DNA from: Massilia eurypsychrophila
Lineage (GTDB): Bacteria > Pseudomonadota > Gammaproteobacteria > Burkholderiales > Burkholderiaceae_D
Length of the DNA stretch: 64,000 nucleotides
Reading direction: 5' to 3'
Assembly: GCF_002760655.1 (NCBI RefSeq)
Contig: NZ_PDOC01000024.1
Coordinates: 1-64,000 of the forward strand
This document shows positions 17,318 through 26,105 of the stretch, piece by piece. Under the pieces are notes generated by a model. That model worked only from the letters and a program-made list of their open reading frames with translations, had not been told where the DNA came from and ran no database searches. Within the stretch, counting starts at the first letter, position 1. Each line of letters opens with the position of its first letter. The translations under genes and the position numbers were made by a program.

Positions 17318-18223
17318 ATGAAGCACACGATGACCGTTTCCGACATCTTCATCGCGCTCGGCGTGGTCATCATCTGGGGCGTCAATTTCGTGGTGATGAA
17401 GGTTGGCCTGCAAGACTTGCCGCCGATTCTGTTCTCCGCGCTGCGCTTCCTGTTTTCGGCGCTGCCGCTGGTGTTCTTCGTCAAGCGGCCGCAGCTGCCG
17501 CAGCTGCCGTGGCGGCTGCTGGCGATCTACGGCATGTTCCAGTTCGCATTTCAGTTCTCGTTGTTATTTACCGGACTCAAGCTTGGCATGCCGGCCGGCC
17601 TGGCGTCGCTGGTGGTCCAGTTGCAGGCATTCTTCACGATGGGACTGGCGGTGTTGGTGCTCGGCGAGCGGCCGAAGGCGGTGCAGTTGATGGGCGCACT
17701 CGTGGCATTTTGCGGCATGGCGCTGGTGGCGGTGCATCTGGAGGGCAAGGCCACCTTGATCGGCTTCGCGTGCGTGGTGCTGGCTGGCGGCTGCTGGGCG
17801 GTGGCCAACATCGCCACCAAAAAGATGGGCCAGGTCAGCGCGCTGTCGCTGGTGGTGTGGGCGTCGCTGCTGGCCACGCCGCCGTTGCTGACGCTGTCAT
17901 GGATCGTCGAAGGCGCCGCCGCCTGGCAACTGGCGGTCGACCGGTTCAGCGGCAAGACCTTGATGACGCTGCTGTTCCAGGCCTACCCGAATACGCTGCT
18001 CGGCTTCGGCATCTGGTCGATGCTGATGCGAAAATATGCGACCGCGACGATCGCGCCGTTTACGTTGCTGGTGCCGATCGTCGGCATGCTCAGCGCGACG
18101 CTGCTGCTGGGCGAATCGCTGCAGTGGTGGAAGGTGGCGGCCGGCGTGCTGGTGCTCGGCGGCCTGGCGTTGAATCAGTTCGGCGCCCGGCTGTGGGCGA
18201 TGGCGACCGCGGCCCGCTACTAA
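17318..18223 (+). CDS. EamA/DMT family transporter
   Basis: A 301-residue inner membrane protein with ten predicted helices in two EamA repeats (IALGVVIIWGVNFVVMKVGL in the first; TIAPFTLLVPIVGMLSATLL in the second). It resembles exporters of the O-acetylserine/cysteine exporter (EamA) group, though the substrate cannot be fixed. The ATG at 17318 has AAGGA upstream. It is divergent from sugE. The DUF1304 pseudogene follows on the same strand after 42 bp. Confidence 0.85.
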   Translation: MKHTMTVSDIFIALGVVIIWGVNFVVMKVGLQDLPPILFSALRFLFSALPLVFFVKRPQLPQLPWRLLAIYGMFQFAFQFSLLFTGLKLGMPAGLASLVVQLQAFFTMGLAVLVLGERPKAVQLMGALVAFCGMALVAVHLEGKATLIGFACVVLAGGCWAVANIATKKMGQVSALSLVVWASLLATPPLLTLSWIVEGAAAWQLAVDRFSGKTLMTLLFQAYPNTLLGFGIWSMLMRKYATATIAPFTLLVPIVGMLSATLLLGESLQWWKVAAGVLVLGGLALNQFGARLWAMATAARY

Positions 18224-18265
18224 TCAAGCTGTACACTAGGAACTCTTCCCATTCCGGAGTTCTCC

Positions 18266-18625
18266 ATGGCCATTGGCGCCCAGGTACTGATTGCGTTGAT
18301 CGCGCTGTTGCACGTGTATTTCGTGTTGCTCGAGACGGTACTGTTCAAGACGCGCGGGCGGCGCGTGTTCGGGCTCAGCGCCGAGAAGGCCGAGATGATG
18401 GCGCCGGCGATGTCGAACTAGGGTTGCTACAACGGCTTCCTGGTGGCCGCGCTAGTGCTGGGACTGCTGCATCCGGATGCGGCGGTGGCGCGCGCCTTCG
18501 CCGTGTTCGGCCTGGCGTGCGTGGCGGTGGCCGGCGTGTGGGGCGCGGCAACGGTCAAGCGCACCATCCTCTATATACAGGCGCTGCCGGCGGTAATCGC
18601 ACTGGCCTTGCTTTTTCTCGCCTGA
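18266..18625 (+). pseudogene. DUF1304 family membrane protein, interrupted by an amber codon
   Basis: The frame would encode a 119-residue four-helix membrane protein of the DUF1304 family (start MAIGAQVLIALIALLHVYFV; later GCYNGFLVAALVLGLL). Codon 52 (18419-18421) is TAG. Family members have Asn-Gln-Gly followed by a YNGF-like motif at this place, so the ancestral codon was almost certainly CAG (Gln) and one C-to-T change made the stop. Reading resumes in the same frame on both sides. The upstream part alone would be a 51-residue peptide with one or two helices. A sequencing error, or read-through, would restore the gene. Confidence 0.8.
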
Positions 18626-18640
18626 TCGGCGGGAACCAAA

Positions 18641-18732
18641 TCGGGGTCTGACCCCAAAATGTGCAGGAGCAATTGCGCTCGCGCTGCTTTATTTCGCCTG
18701 AGTTGCGGAACTAAATCGGGGTCTGACCCCGA
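18641..18732. repeat. Two GGGGTCTGACCCC palindromes in a partial direct repeat
   Basis: TCGGGGTCTGACCCCA (18641-18656) and TCGGGGTCTGACCCCGA (18716-18732) each end a roughly 44-45 bp unit that is repeated with a few changes (18611-18655 and 18687-18730). The first unit begins inside the end of the DUF1304 frame, so the 3' end of that gene seems to have been copied together with the palindrome. Confidence 0.8.
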
Positions 18733-18819
18733 AGGTGTAACGCGCCGGAAGCAGGGTTTGCGGATATATCGTAAGATGGCGATATTAGGTTCGCAGAAAC
18801 CCGATACAAGGAGACTCAG

Positions 18820-19116
18820 TTGGACATCGATGCAATTCACAAGGCGCTGGCGAACCCGGTGCGGCGGCAGATTTTGTGCTGGCTGAAAGATCCGCACGAG
18901 CACTTCGCTCACCAGGATCACCCGCTCGACATCGGCGTCTGCGCCGGCCTGATCGATGCGCGTACCGGCCTGTCGCAGTCGACCGTGTCGGCCCACCTCG
19001 CCGCGCTGCAGCGCGCCGGGCTGGTCACGTCGCGCAAGGTCGGCCAGTGGATTTTTTATAAACGCAACGAGGAAACCATCCAGGCTTTCCTCACCCATAT
19101 GCAAGACGGACTCTAG
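18820..19116 (+). CDS. ArsR family transcriptional regulator
   Basis: A 98-residue winged helix-turn-helix repressor. The fold is seen in LANPVRRQILCWLKDP, then RTGLSQSTVSAHLAALQRAG and GQWIFYKRNEE. The start is TTG at 18820: AAGGAG lies seven bases before it and the protein begins at the family-typical position. A Cys in ICWLKD and the HEHFAHQDH stretch could sense metals or reactive compounds, but no classical metal-site motif is complete. It precedes the Old Yellow Enzyme gene by nine bases and is probably co-transcribed with it as its regulator. Confidence 0.85.
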   Translation: MDIDAIHKALANPVRRQILCWLKDPHEHFAHQDHPLDIGVCAGLIDARTGLSQSTVSAHLAALQRAGLVTSRKVGQWIFYKRNEETIQAFLTHMQDGL

Positions 19117-19125
19117 GAGCTTTAC

Positions 19126-20184
19126 ATGACGACATTATTTGACCCGATCACCATTGGCGACCTGCAACTGCCGAACCGCATCATCATGGCGCCGCTGACG
19201 CGCGCCCGCGCCATCGGCGGCGCCCGCGTGCCGAACGCGCTGATGGCGCAATACTATGTGCAGCGCGCCAGCGCCGGCCTGATCCTCGCGGAAGCGACCT
19301 CGGTCACCGCGCAAGGCGTCGGCTACGCTGACACGCCAGGCATCTGGTCGGACGAACAGGTCGAGGGCTGGAAGATCGTCACCGATGCGGTGCATCAGGC
19401 TGGCGGTCGGATCTTCCTGCAACTGTGGCACGTTGGCCGCATTTCCGATCCTGAGCTGCTCGGCGGCAATGCACCGGTTGCGCCGAGCGCGATCGCCGCC
19501 AACGGCCACGTCAGCCTGCTGCGCCCGATGCGTAGCTATGCCGTGCCACGCGCGCTGGCGACCGAGGAAATTGCCGGCGTCGTTGCCGCGTACCGCAAAG
19601 GCGCCGAGAACGCCAAGCTGGCCGGCTTCGACGGCGTGGAAATCCACGGCGCCAACGGTTACCTGCTCGACCAGTTCCTGCAAGACAGCACCAACAAGCG
19701 CACCGACAACTACGGCGGATCGATCGAGAACCGCGCCCGCCTGATGCTGGAAGTGACCGATGCGTGCATCGCCGTGTGGGGCGCGAACCGTGTCGGCATG
19801 CACCTGGCGCCACGCGCCGACGCGCACGACATGGGCGATTCGAGCCCGGCCGAAACGTTCGGCTACGTGGCGCGCGAACTGAAGCAGCGCGGCATCGCGT
19901 TCATCTGCGCGCGCGAAGCGATCGGCGACGACAGCATCGGCCCGCTGCTGAAGAAGGAATTCGGCGGCGTGTATATCGCTAACGAAAAGATGACGCGCGA
20001 GAGCGCCGAGCAGCTGATGAGTTCAGGCAAGGCCGATGCGGTCGCGTTCGGGCAGCTGTTCATTGCGAATCCGGATCTGCCGCGGCGCTTGAAGGACAAT
20101 GCGGGCTTCAATGAGGTGCGCCCGCAGCTGTTTTATGGCTCCGGTCCTGAGGGCTACACGGACTATCCCGCCTTGGCTGCGTAA
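19126..20184 (+). CDS. Old Yellow Enzyme-type alkene reductase
   Basis: A 352-residue FMN-dependent TIM-barrel enzyme (OYE/NemA family) that reduces activated alkenes, nitro compounds and similar electrophiles with NAD(P)H. Visible motifs are PLTRARA near residue 25, LQLWHVGR near 100, the substrate-binding HGANGYLLDQFLQDSTN region and RTDNYGGSIENRAR. FGQLFIANPDLPRRL near the C-terminus is the flavin phosphate site. It lies directly behind an ArsR-type gene, an arrangement that suggests induction by an electrophile. Confidence 0.92.
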   Translation: MTTLFDPITIGDLQLPNRIIMAPLTRARAIGGARVPNALMAQYYVQRASAGLILAEATSVTAQGVGYADTPGIWSDEQVEGWKIVTDAVHQAGGRIFLQLWHVGRISDPELLGGNAPVAPSAIAANGHVSLLRPMRSYAVPRALATEEIAGVVAAYRKGAENAKLAGFDGVEIHGANGYLLDQFLQDSTNKRTDNYGGSIENRARLMLEVTDACIAVWGANRVGMHLAPRADAHDMGDSSPAETFGYVARELKQRGIAFICAREAIGDDSIGPLLKKEFGGVYIANEKMTRESAEQLMSSGKADAVAFGQLFIANPDLPRRLKDNAGFNEVRPQLFYGSGPEGYTDYPALAA

Positions 20185-20203
20185 CGCGTTATCACTGTGC
20201 CAA

Positions 20204-20296
20204 GTGGTAAGGGTTCCCGCCTCCGCGGGAACGACGACTCAGAGTCTGGTCGATCGCAAGGACCGTCGTACCCGCGCAGGCCGGTACCCCTACCAC
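20204..20296. repeat. Paired palindromic element (REP-type doublet)
   Basis: The arms at 20204-20238 and 20265-20296 are imperfect inverted copies, and the left arm alone folds as GTTCCCGC-CTCC-GCGGGAAC. The sequence resembles the widespread GTTCCCGC/GCGGGAAC REP elements of proteobacteria. It lies between the converging OYE and SRPBCC genes. Confidence 0.75.
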
Positions 20297-20309
20297 GCAA
20301 GAGCAGCGA

Positions 20310-20816
20310 TCACGCCAACTTGGCCAGGTACTCCTCGTACTGGTCGTACATGCCGCCAAAGCCGCCCTGCATCGACGCATGCCCGGCCAGGAAATTGGCG
20401 CGCTCCAGCTCGGTCGCGTTGATCGGCGCCGACACCAGCTTCAGCACCGTCTTGCCACCCTCCTCCGTCAACGTCACCGTGATCAGCATCTCCATTGGCC
20501 AGTTCGGACTCATCGGATTTGGCGCGGCATTGCCGTCGGCGTCGGCAAAGCCGTTGACGTAGACAAGCCGCTCCGGCGCGACAAGCTCGCGGTAGACGAA
20601 GCGCCCCCACATATTCATCCCGCCCGGGAAATGCATGCAGTAGTGGAAGATGCCGCCTGGCTGCGGCTCATTTCTCGCCACTTCGATGCGGCAGCCTTTC
20701 GGTCCCCACCAGTGCCGCAGGTGATCGGTCTCCGTCATGGTCTTGAAGACCAGTTCGCGCGGTGCATTGAAGGTGCGGCTGATATGGAAATCCACATTGG
20801 CGTCAAGATTGATCAT
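20310..20816 (-). CDS. SRPBCC/AHSA1 domain protein
   Basis: A 168-residue protein of the START/Bet v 1-like AHSA1 group: FHISRTFNAPRELVFKTMTE, HLRHWWGPKGCRIEV and GGMYDQYEEYLAKL are typical. Such proteins bind hydrophobic ligands or act as uncharacterised partners of ArsR regulators. It overlaps the upstream ArsR gene by 14 bp. The ArsR-SRPBCC pair is very common and implies that the regulator controls this gene. Confidence 0.88.
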   Translation of the reverse strand: MINLDANVDFHISRTFNAPRELVFKTMTETDHLRHWWGPKGCRIEVARNEPQPGGIFHYCMHFPGGMNMWGRFVYRELVAPERLVYVNGFADADGNAAPNPMSPNWPMEMLITVTLTEEGGKTVLKLVSAPINATELERANFLAGHASMQGGFGGMYDQYEEYLAKLA

Positions 20817-21147
20817 CTGCAGGCTCCTGTTGAAGTTGATGAAGATACGTGTCCAGCCGGTCGAGGCTGGCTTCCCAGTGTTCGCGGTAATCGTCGATCC
20901 AGCCGGAGGCCGCGCGCAGCGGCGCCGCTTCGAGCTTGCACGGGCGCCACTGCGCCTGGCGGCTGCGCGAGACCAGTCCGGCCCGCTCCAGCACGTGCAG
21001 ATGCTTGGTCACGGCCGGCAGGCTGATGGCGAACGGCGCGGCCAGTTCGGTGACCGACACCTCGCCGTGCGCGAGCCGCGCAAGGATGGCGCGCCGGGTC
21101 GGGTCGGCAAGCGCCGCGAAGGTGATGCTGAGTTGGTCGCCGTCCAT
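20803..21147 (-). CDS. ArsR family transcriptional regulator (SRPBCC-associated)
   Basis: A 114-residue winged helix-turn-helix regulator: TFAALADPTRRAILARLAHG, TELAAPFAISLPAVTKHLHV, LERAGLV. The C-terminal WIDDYREHWEASLDRLDTYL is typical of the subgroup paired with AHSA1 genes. The ATG at 21147 is chosen because it begins the conserved domain two codons before DQLSITF; the longer frame upstream is AT-rich promoter sequence. It probably represses its own operon and is divergent from the M1 aminopeptidase gene. Confidence 0.88.
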   Translation of the reverse strand: MDGDQLSITFAALADPTRRAILARLAHGEVSVTELAAPFAISLPAVTKHLHVLERAGLVSRSRQAQWRPCKLEAAPLRAASGWIDDYREHWEASLDRLDTYLHQLQQEPADDQS

Positions 21148-21264
21148 GTCAATACACTTATTTAACCAGATGGTAAAGTACTGCGATATACATATCAAGT
21201 CAAGATTTTCTTTCCAGTATTGCCGTGCTATTCTGCCGGGCTGCACCCCTCTCTAGGATACTTC

Positions 21265-23907
21265 GTGAACCCATTCGCTCCCCGCCTGCTCGCCGTCGCC
21301 ATTGCCGCCATCGCCAGCGGCTCCGCCGTTGCAGCCAGCCTGCCGCCCCGTGCCGACAACACCTACCTGACGCAGGCGGAAGCGGCGGCCCGATCGGCCC
21401 GCGTGTCCAACGTCGACTACGTGCTCGACTTCGCGCTGACGGGGAAAGAAACCTTTAGCGGCACCAGCAAGATCAGTTTCGACCTGAGCGACACGTCGAC
21501 CCCGCTGACCATCGACCTCAACAAGGCGACCATCAGCGCGCTGGTGGTCAACGGCAAGACGATGACGCCGCAGTACAACCAGTTCTTCATCACCTTGCAG
21601 CCGCAGGACCTGGTCAAGGGCCGCAACACCGTGGCGGTGACCTACCAGCGCCTGCACAGCACCAACGGCGAAGGCCTGCACCGCATGGTCGATCCGGTCG
21701 ACGGCAAGGTCTACACGTATTCGCATTTCGAGCCGGCCGCCGCGCACCAGATGTTCGCGCTGTTCGACCAGCCGGACCTGAAGGCGACATTCCAGGTCAA
21801 CGTCACGGCGCCGGCCGACTGGGTCGTCGTCTCGACCACGCGCGAGAGCGCGGTCAAGGATGATCCGGCCGGCCAGCGCTGGACGTTCCCGGCATCGAAG
21901 AAACTGAGCGCCTACAACTTCTCGCTGCACGCCGGCCCGTACAAGGTATGGGAAGACAACAGCGCCAAGTATCCGATGCGCCTGTTTGCGCGCCAGTCGG
22001 TGGCCGCGCAAGTCACGCCGGCGGACTGGTTCCGCTACACCAAGCAGGGCTTGGTGTTCTTCGACGAGTACTTCGGCATCCCTTACCAGTTCGAAAAATA
22101 CGACCAGCTGCTGGTGCCTGATTTCCTGTACGGCGCGATGGAAAACGCCGGCGCCGTCACCTTCGGCGAGCGCGGCTTCCTGCACAAGGCCGAGATGACC
22201 GCCGCCCAGCGCCAGGGCCTGGCCTCGACCATCATGCACGAGATGGCGCACCAGTGGTTCGGCGACCTGGTGACGATGAAATGGTGGAACGGCCTGTGGC
22301 TGAACGAGAGCTTCGCGTCCTTCATGGGCACGCTGGGCCTGGCCGAGTCGACCGAATTCAAGAATGCGTGGCAGAGCTTCTATTCGGGCGCCAAGCAAGG
22401 CGCCTACTTTACCGACCAGTCGTTCGCGACCCATCCGATCGAAGTGCCGGTGGCGTCGACCGCGAACGCGTTCGACAACATCGACTCGATCACCTACGCC
22501 AAGGGCGCCTCGACCTTGATGCAGCTGCGCCACCTGCTCGGCGAAGACGTGTTCCGCAAGGGCGTGCACAACTACCTGGTCAAGTACGCCTACAAGAACG
22601 CGACCCTGGACGACTTCATCGGCAGCCTCGGCGAAGCGGCCGGGCGCGACCTCAGCAAGTGGACCCAGCAGTGGCTGTACAACGCCGGCGTCAACACGAT
22701 CGCCGCCAAGTACAGCTGCGCGAACGGCAAGATCAACAATTTCACCTTGCAGCAAAGCGCGCCGAGCGCGGCCCTGCCGACCTTGCGCGAGCAGCGCGTC
22801 CAGGTGGCCACCTTCAAGGTCGAAGGCGGCAAGATGGTGCTCGGCAAGAACGTACCGGTCACCTACAACGGCGTCAGCACCAAGGTGCCGGGGCTGGTCG
22901 GCAGCGCCTGCCCTGACTTGGTGTATCCGAACTACCAGGACTGGGGCTTCGCCAAGGTGCAGCTCGACAAGCGTTCGTTCGCCACCGCGCAGGCCAGCCT
23001 GGCGTCGGTGGAAGACCCGCTGCTGCGCTCGATGCTGTGGCAGAGCCTGTGGGATGGCGTGCGCGACGGCCACCTGCCGCTCAACGAGTTCATCAAGACC
23101 GCGCTGGCGAATGCGTCGTCGGAAAAGGATTACACCCTGCTGGCCAATGTGCTCGGCATGATGTCGCAGTCGCGCCGCTACATCGAGATGATGCAGGCCG
23201 ACCCGGCGTACGTGCGCAAGACCGGCGACGCGATGGAAGAGCAGGCGTGGGCCGCGGTGCAGGCGAACAAGGGCGACAGCAACTTCCAGCGCCGCTGGTT
23301 TGGCCATTACCTCGGCGTGTCGAGCAGCAAGATCGCGCTCGACCGCCTCGCCGCGCTGCTTGACGGCAAGCTCAAGGTCGAAGGGCTGAACATCAGCCAG
23401 GACGTGCGCTGGTCCATCATCGGCCGGCTCAACCGCTTCGACTATCCTGGCAGTGCCGAGCTGATCGTCGCCGAGCAGGCGCGCGACAAGTCCGACAGCG
23501 GCCAGGCCGCCGCGATTGCCGCGACCGTGGTCCGGCCCGATCCGCAGACCAAGGCCGAATGGCTGGCCAAGATCGAGGACCTGAAGACCACGCTGCCGTT
23601 TTCCAAGGTGCGCGTGGCGATGGGCAGCCTGTACCCGGTCGAGCAGACTGCGCTGAGCGAAGCGAGTGCCGCCACGCGCCTGGCGCGGCTACCGGCCATC
23701 GACAAGGCAGCCGGCCCGGTCTACATGCGCAGCTACGCGACGATGATCCCGGCCAGCTGCACGCCGGCCAGCGTGAAGCGGCTCGACACGGCCGTCGCGC
23801 AGTACAAGGACCTGTCGGCGTCGACCCGGCGCTCGCTGCTGACGACGCACCAGGAAGACCAGCGCTGCCTGATGATGAAGAAGGCGCTGACGGTGTCGAA
23901 GGGTTAA
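21265..23907 (+). CDS. M1 family aminopeptidase, exported
   Basis: An 880-residue zinc aminopeptidase of the aminopeptidase N family. The GTG start at 21265 follows AGGA and begins a signal peptide (NPFAPRLLAVAIAAIASG, then SAVAAS), so the enzyme is periplasmic or secreted, unlike cytosolic PepN. The substrate-binding GAMEN motif (YGAMENAGAVTF) and the zinc motif HEMAHQWFGDLV, with its downstream Glu in LWLNESFAS, are intact. The C-terminal half is an ERAP1-like helical domain. A family palindrome lies directly after the stop codon. Confidence 0.93.
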   Translation: MNPFAPRLLAVAIAAIASGSAVAASLPPRADNTYLTQAEAAARSARVSNVDYVLDFALTGKETFSGTSKISFDLSDTSTPLTIDLNKATISALVVNGKTMTPQYNQFFITLQPQDLVKGRNTVAVTYQRLHSTNGEGLHRMVDPVDGKVYTYSHFEPAAAHQMFALFDQPDLKATFQVNVTAPADWVVVSTTRESAVKDDPAGQRWTFPASKKLSAYNFSLHAGPYKVWEDNSAKYPMRLFARQSVAAQVTPADWFRYTKQGLVFFDEYFGIPYQFEKYDQLLVPDFLYGAMENAGAVTFGERGFLHKAEMTAAQRQGLASTIMHEMAHQWFGDLVTMKWWNGLWLNESFASFMGTLGLAESTEFKNAWQSFYSGAKQGAYFTDQSFATHPIEVPVASTANAFDNIDSITYAKGASTLMQLRHLLGEDVFRKGVHNYLVKYAYKNATLDDFIGSLGEAAGRDLSKWTQQWLYNAGVNTIAAKYSCANGKINNFTLQQSAPSAALPTLREQRVQVATFKVEGGKMVLGKNVPVTYNGVSTKVPGLVGSACPDLVYPNYQDWGFAKVQLDKRSFATAQASLASVEDPLLRSMLWQSLWDGVRDGHLPLNEFIKTALANASSEKDYTLLANVLGMMSQSRRYIEMMQADPAYVRKTGDAMEEQAWAAVQANKGDSNFQRRWFGHYLGVSSSKIALDRLAALLDGKLKVEGLNISQDVRWSIIGRLNRFDYPGSAELIVAEQARDKSDSGQAAAIAATVVRPDPQTKAEWLAKIEDLKTTLPFSKVRVAMGSLYPVEQTALSEASAATRLARLPAIDKAAGPVYMRSYATMIPASCTPASVKRLDTAVAQYKDLSASTRRSLLTTHQEDQRCLMMKKALTVSKG

Positions 23908-24721
23908 ACGTTTGCAACACCGGGGTCATACCTAGGTCTGACCCCGGTGTTGCGCAAGAAGTCCACTACAGCGGCCCGCACTTCGTCGGGCCGTTCTTCA
24001 TGGGGGATGTGGCGGCACTCCTCGAGCACCAGCAGTTCGGCGTGCGGCGCCTGGCGTTTCAGTTCGTCCAGCTGCTCCAGCGTGCCGAACTGGTCTTGCC
24101 TGCCCTGCACCGCCAGGGTCGGACAGCGGATGCTCGCCAGCGTGGCGCGGATATCCCAGTCGGCAAAATGCGGCCCCGTCCAGCAACCGCTCCAGCCCAT
24201 GAACACGCCCTCGGGGTCGTCGTGCCGCCGCGCCAGCCAAGCGCGCAGCCGGCCGTCCGGCCACGCCGCGCATCATTAGTATCCGCTCGCGCGCGACCTG
24301 CTCGATGAACAAATGCGGCGCCAGCACGATGATGGCGCCGACTGCCTGCGGAAACGCGGCTGCGTACTGCAGCGCGATTGGTGCCGCCGTCGCCGTGGCC
24401 GAAGAGGATCGGCCTTTCCTTCTCGGCGTCGATGCCAAGCGCTTCGAACAGCGCCGGCAGATTCTGCGGCGCTTCGATGTCCAGATAGTCGGCGGTCCAG
24501 TCCTGGCGTGCGGGCCGCGCCTGCGAGTGGCCGTAGCCGTAGCGGGAAAACACCAGGCCGCGGCAATCGGCCGCTTTGCACAACTGCTGCGGCCAGTCGC
24601 CCCAGCCGCCCAGCGATCCGAGCGCTTCGTGCAGGAACACGAGCAGCGGCTCGCCGGCGCCGATGAGGGCCACTTCGAGCTCGATCGGACCGCCCGGTGG
24701 ATTGATCTGAATGCGTTGCAT
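23904..24721 (-). pseudogene. Alpha/beta hydrolase with two frameshifts
   Basis: Read from the ATG at 24721, the protein begins MQRIQINPPGG and has FLHEALGSLGGW (oxyanion region), then the nucleophile-like FGHGDGGT. Just after that the frame is lost: an extra A in ACCAATCGC (near 24378) shifts reading, and IALQYAAAFPQAVGAIIVLA continues in a second frame. A second break near 24250, where four bases (CCGG) look duplicated, moves the rest into a third frame (VFMGWSGCWTGPHFADWD, later VLEECRHIPHEE). The three pieces together make one normal hydrolase of about 265 residues. Notably the nucleophile position is Gly-His-Gly-Asp, without a Ser, so the ancestor may have been a dehalogenase-type Asp hydrolase. 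Confidence 0.75.
23914..23953. repeat. GGGGTCA palindrome hairpin between converging genes
   Basis: GCAACACCGGGGTCA at 23914-23928 pairs perfectly with TGACCCCGGTGTTGC at 23939-23953 around a ten-base loop. It can act as a terminator-like hairpin for both strands. It also encodes the last dozen residues of the hydrolase frame on the minus strand. Confidence 0.85.
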
Positions 24722-24722
24722 G

Positions 24723-26105
24723 CTAACTCCTTTCTGCCGACGGCAAGTTGACGACGAAACCACAGCCTTTGCCGCCCAGGCCAGGCGTGAGCCGCACGAC
24801 GCCATTCATGCGCGCCGCGGCCTGCCGCACGATGGCCAGGCCGAGGCCAGAGCCCACCGCCTGCTGCCCCGCGCCGCGGCGGAAGCGCTCGAATATGTGC
24901 GCGTGATCTTCCGGCGCGATGCCTGGACCGTCGTCGGACACGGTCAACGCCAGCGCCCCGGCCCGCGCGCGCAGGTCGACCAGCACCTGGCCGCCACTGC
25001 CGACGTACTCGACCGCGTTCGACACAAGGTTCTGCAAAATCGACTGCAGCGCGTGCACGTCGACGTGATGGACCAGCGTGTCGGGCGATTCGAGCGACAG
25101 GTCGACGCCGGCACGCATCGCCGCCGGCGCCAGCGAGGCCAGCTCCTGTCGCACCAGCTGGGCGACGTCGGTCGCCGTCGCCGTGGCCGCCGGCGCGCTG
25201 TCGGCCTGCGCCAGTGCCAGCAGCTGGCGGATCAGGCGCGAGGCGCGGCCGATGGCGCGGTCCATGTCGCGCTCGGCGCCGGCGCGCTGCTCGCCGGCCG
25301 GCGCTGTGGCCAGCACGTGCGCCTGAGCCGAAATCACGGCCAGCGGCGTGCGCAGTTCGTGCGCCGCGTCCTGCACGAAACCGCGCTCGGTTTCCATCTT
25401 GCTGCGCAGTTGCGCCAGCAGGCGGTCGATGCTCGAGGTGAGCGGCGTCAACTCGGCGTGCACCGCACTCACGCCGAGCGACTGCAGCTCGTCGGCGCCG
25501 CGCGCGGCAATCGTCTCGGACAACTGGCGCAACGGCCGCAATCCGCTCGACACTGCCAGCCATATCGCGCCCAGCACCAGCACGAACGACACCAGCAGAT
25601 AAAAGCCCATGTCCCGGCTGATCCTGAGCAGCAGCGCGGCGGGGGCGAATTTTTCTTCGGCCAGCGCCACCGACCAGCGTGGCGAGGTGGCGCGGTAGAC
25701 ACGCCAGCTGCGCCCATCGGCAGCGACGTCGGCGGCCTGGCCGGCAAGCGGCGTCGTCCACGATGGGCCGGCGGAGCGATATAGCGGTGTGCCGGCGGCG
25801 TCCGACAGCACCATCAGCACGCCGGCCGGACGCTGTGCGCGCGGGTTCGCCAGTGCCGGCGCATCGCCGACCGACTGGTTCAGCATGCCGGCCACCGCGC
25901 CGGCCAGCATGCGCGCCTCGCCGGCCGTCGTGGCGCCGTCGAGCGACACCAGCAGGCGCTCGGCGCGCGCGCGCAGGCGGGCGTCGAGGCGGCCCTGGTC
26001 GGTCACCTGCCAATAGATGACGGCCAGATTGAGCGCGAAGATCAGGCCGAACGCCAGCATCAGCGCCAGCACCACGCGCCGCACCAGGGTCGGTTGCGCC
26101 CTCAT
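24723..26105 (-). CDS. Sensor histidine kinase (OmpR-type partner)
   Basis: A 460-residue inner membrane kinase. It has two membrane helices (about residues 11-32 and 168-190) flanking a periplasmic sensor region with DGATTAGEARML and similar sequence. HAMP-like and HisKA segments follow with the phosphorylated His in FVQDAAHELRTPLA, then the ATPase domain (N box LQNLVSNAVEYV, G1 DDGPGIA, G2 GSGLGLAIV). Its ATG overlaps the stop of the response regulator gene as ATGA, showing translational coupling. The signal is unknown; it resembles QseC/TctE-type kinases. Confidence 0.9.
   Translation of the reverse strand: MRAQPTLVRRVVLALMLAFGLIFALNLAVIYWQVTDQGRLDARLRARAERLLVSLDGATTAGEARMLAGAVAGMLNQSVGDAPALANPRAQRPAGVLMVLSDAAGTPLYRSAGPSWTTPLAGQAADVAADGRSWRVYRATSPRWSVALAEEKFAPAALLLRISRDMGFYLLVSFVLVLGAIWLAVSSGLRPLRQLSETIAARGADELQSLGVSAVHAELTPLTSSIDRLLAQLRSKMETERGFVQDAAHELRTPLAVISAQAHVLATAPAGEQRAGAERDMDRAIGRASRLIRQLLALAQADSAPAATATATDVAQLVRQELASLAPAAMRAGVDLSLESPDTLVHHVDVHALQSILQNLVSNAVEYVGSGGQVLVDLRARAGALALTVSDDGPGIAPEDHAHIFERFRRGAGQQAVGSGLGLAIVRQAAARMNGVVRLTPGLGGKGCGFVVNLPSAERS

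Noticed and set aside
18571-19104. A minus-strand frame across the ArsR gene and the palindrome pair
   Set aside because: It runs through intergenic palindromes and antisense to a gene with a good ribosome site; no family resemblance.
19424-19440. TGGCACG-type sigma-54 match
   Set aside because: It lies inside the Old Yellow Enzyme coding sequence (conserved WHVGR codons), where no downstream gene would use it.
21253-23307. A 684-codon minus-strand frame opposite the M1 aminopeptidase
   Set aside because: It lies entirely within the antisense of a well-supported gene, has no motif and no ribosome site. High GC content leaves such frames open by chance.
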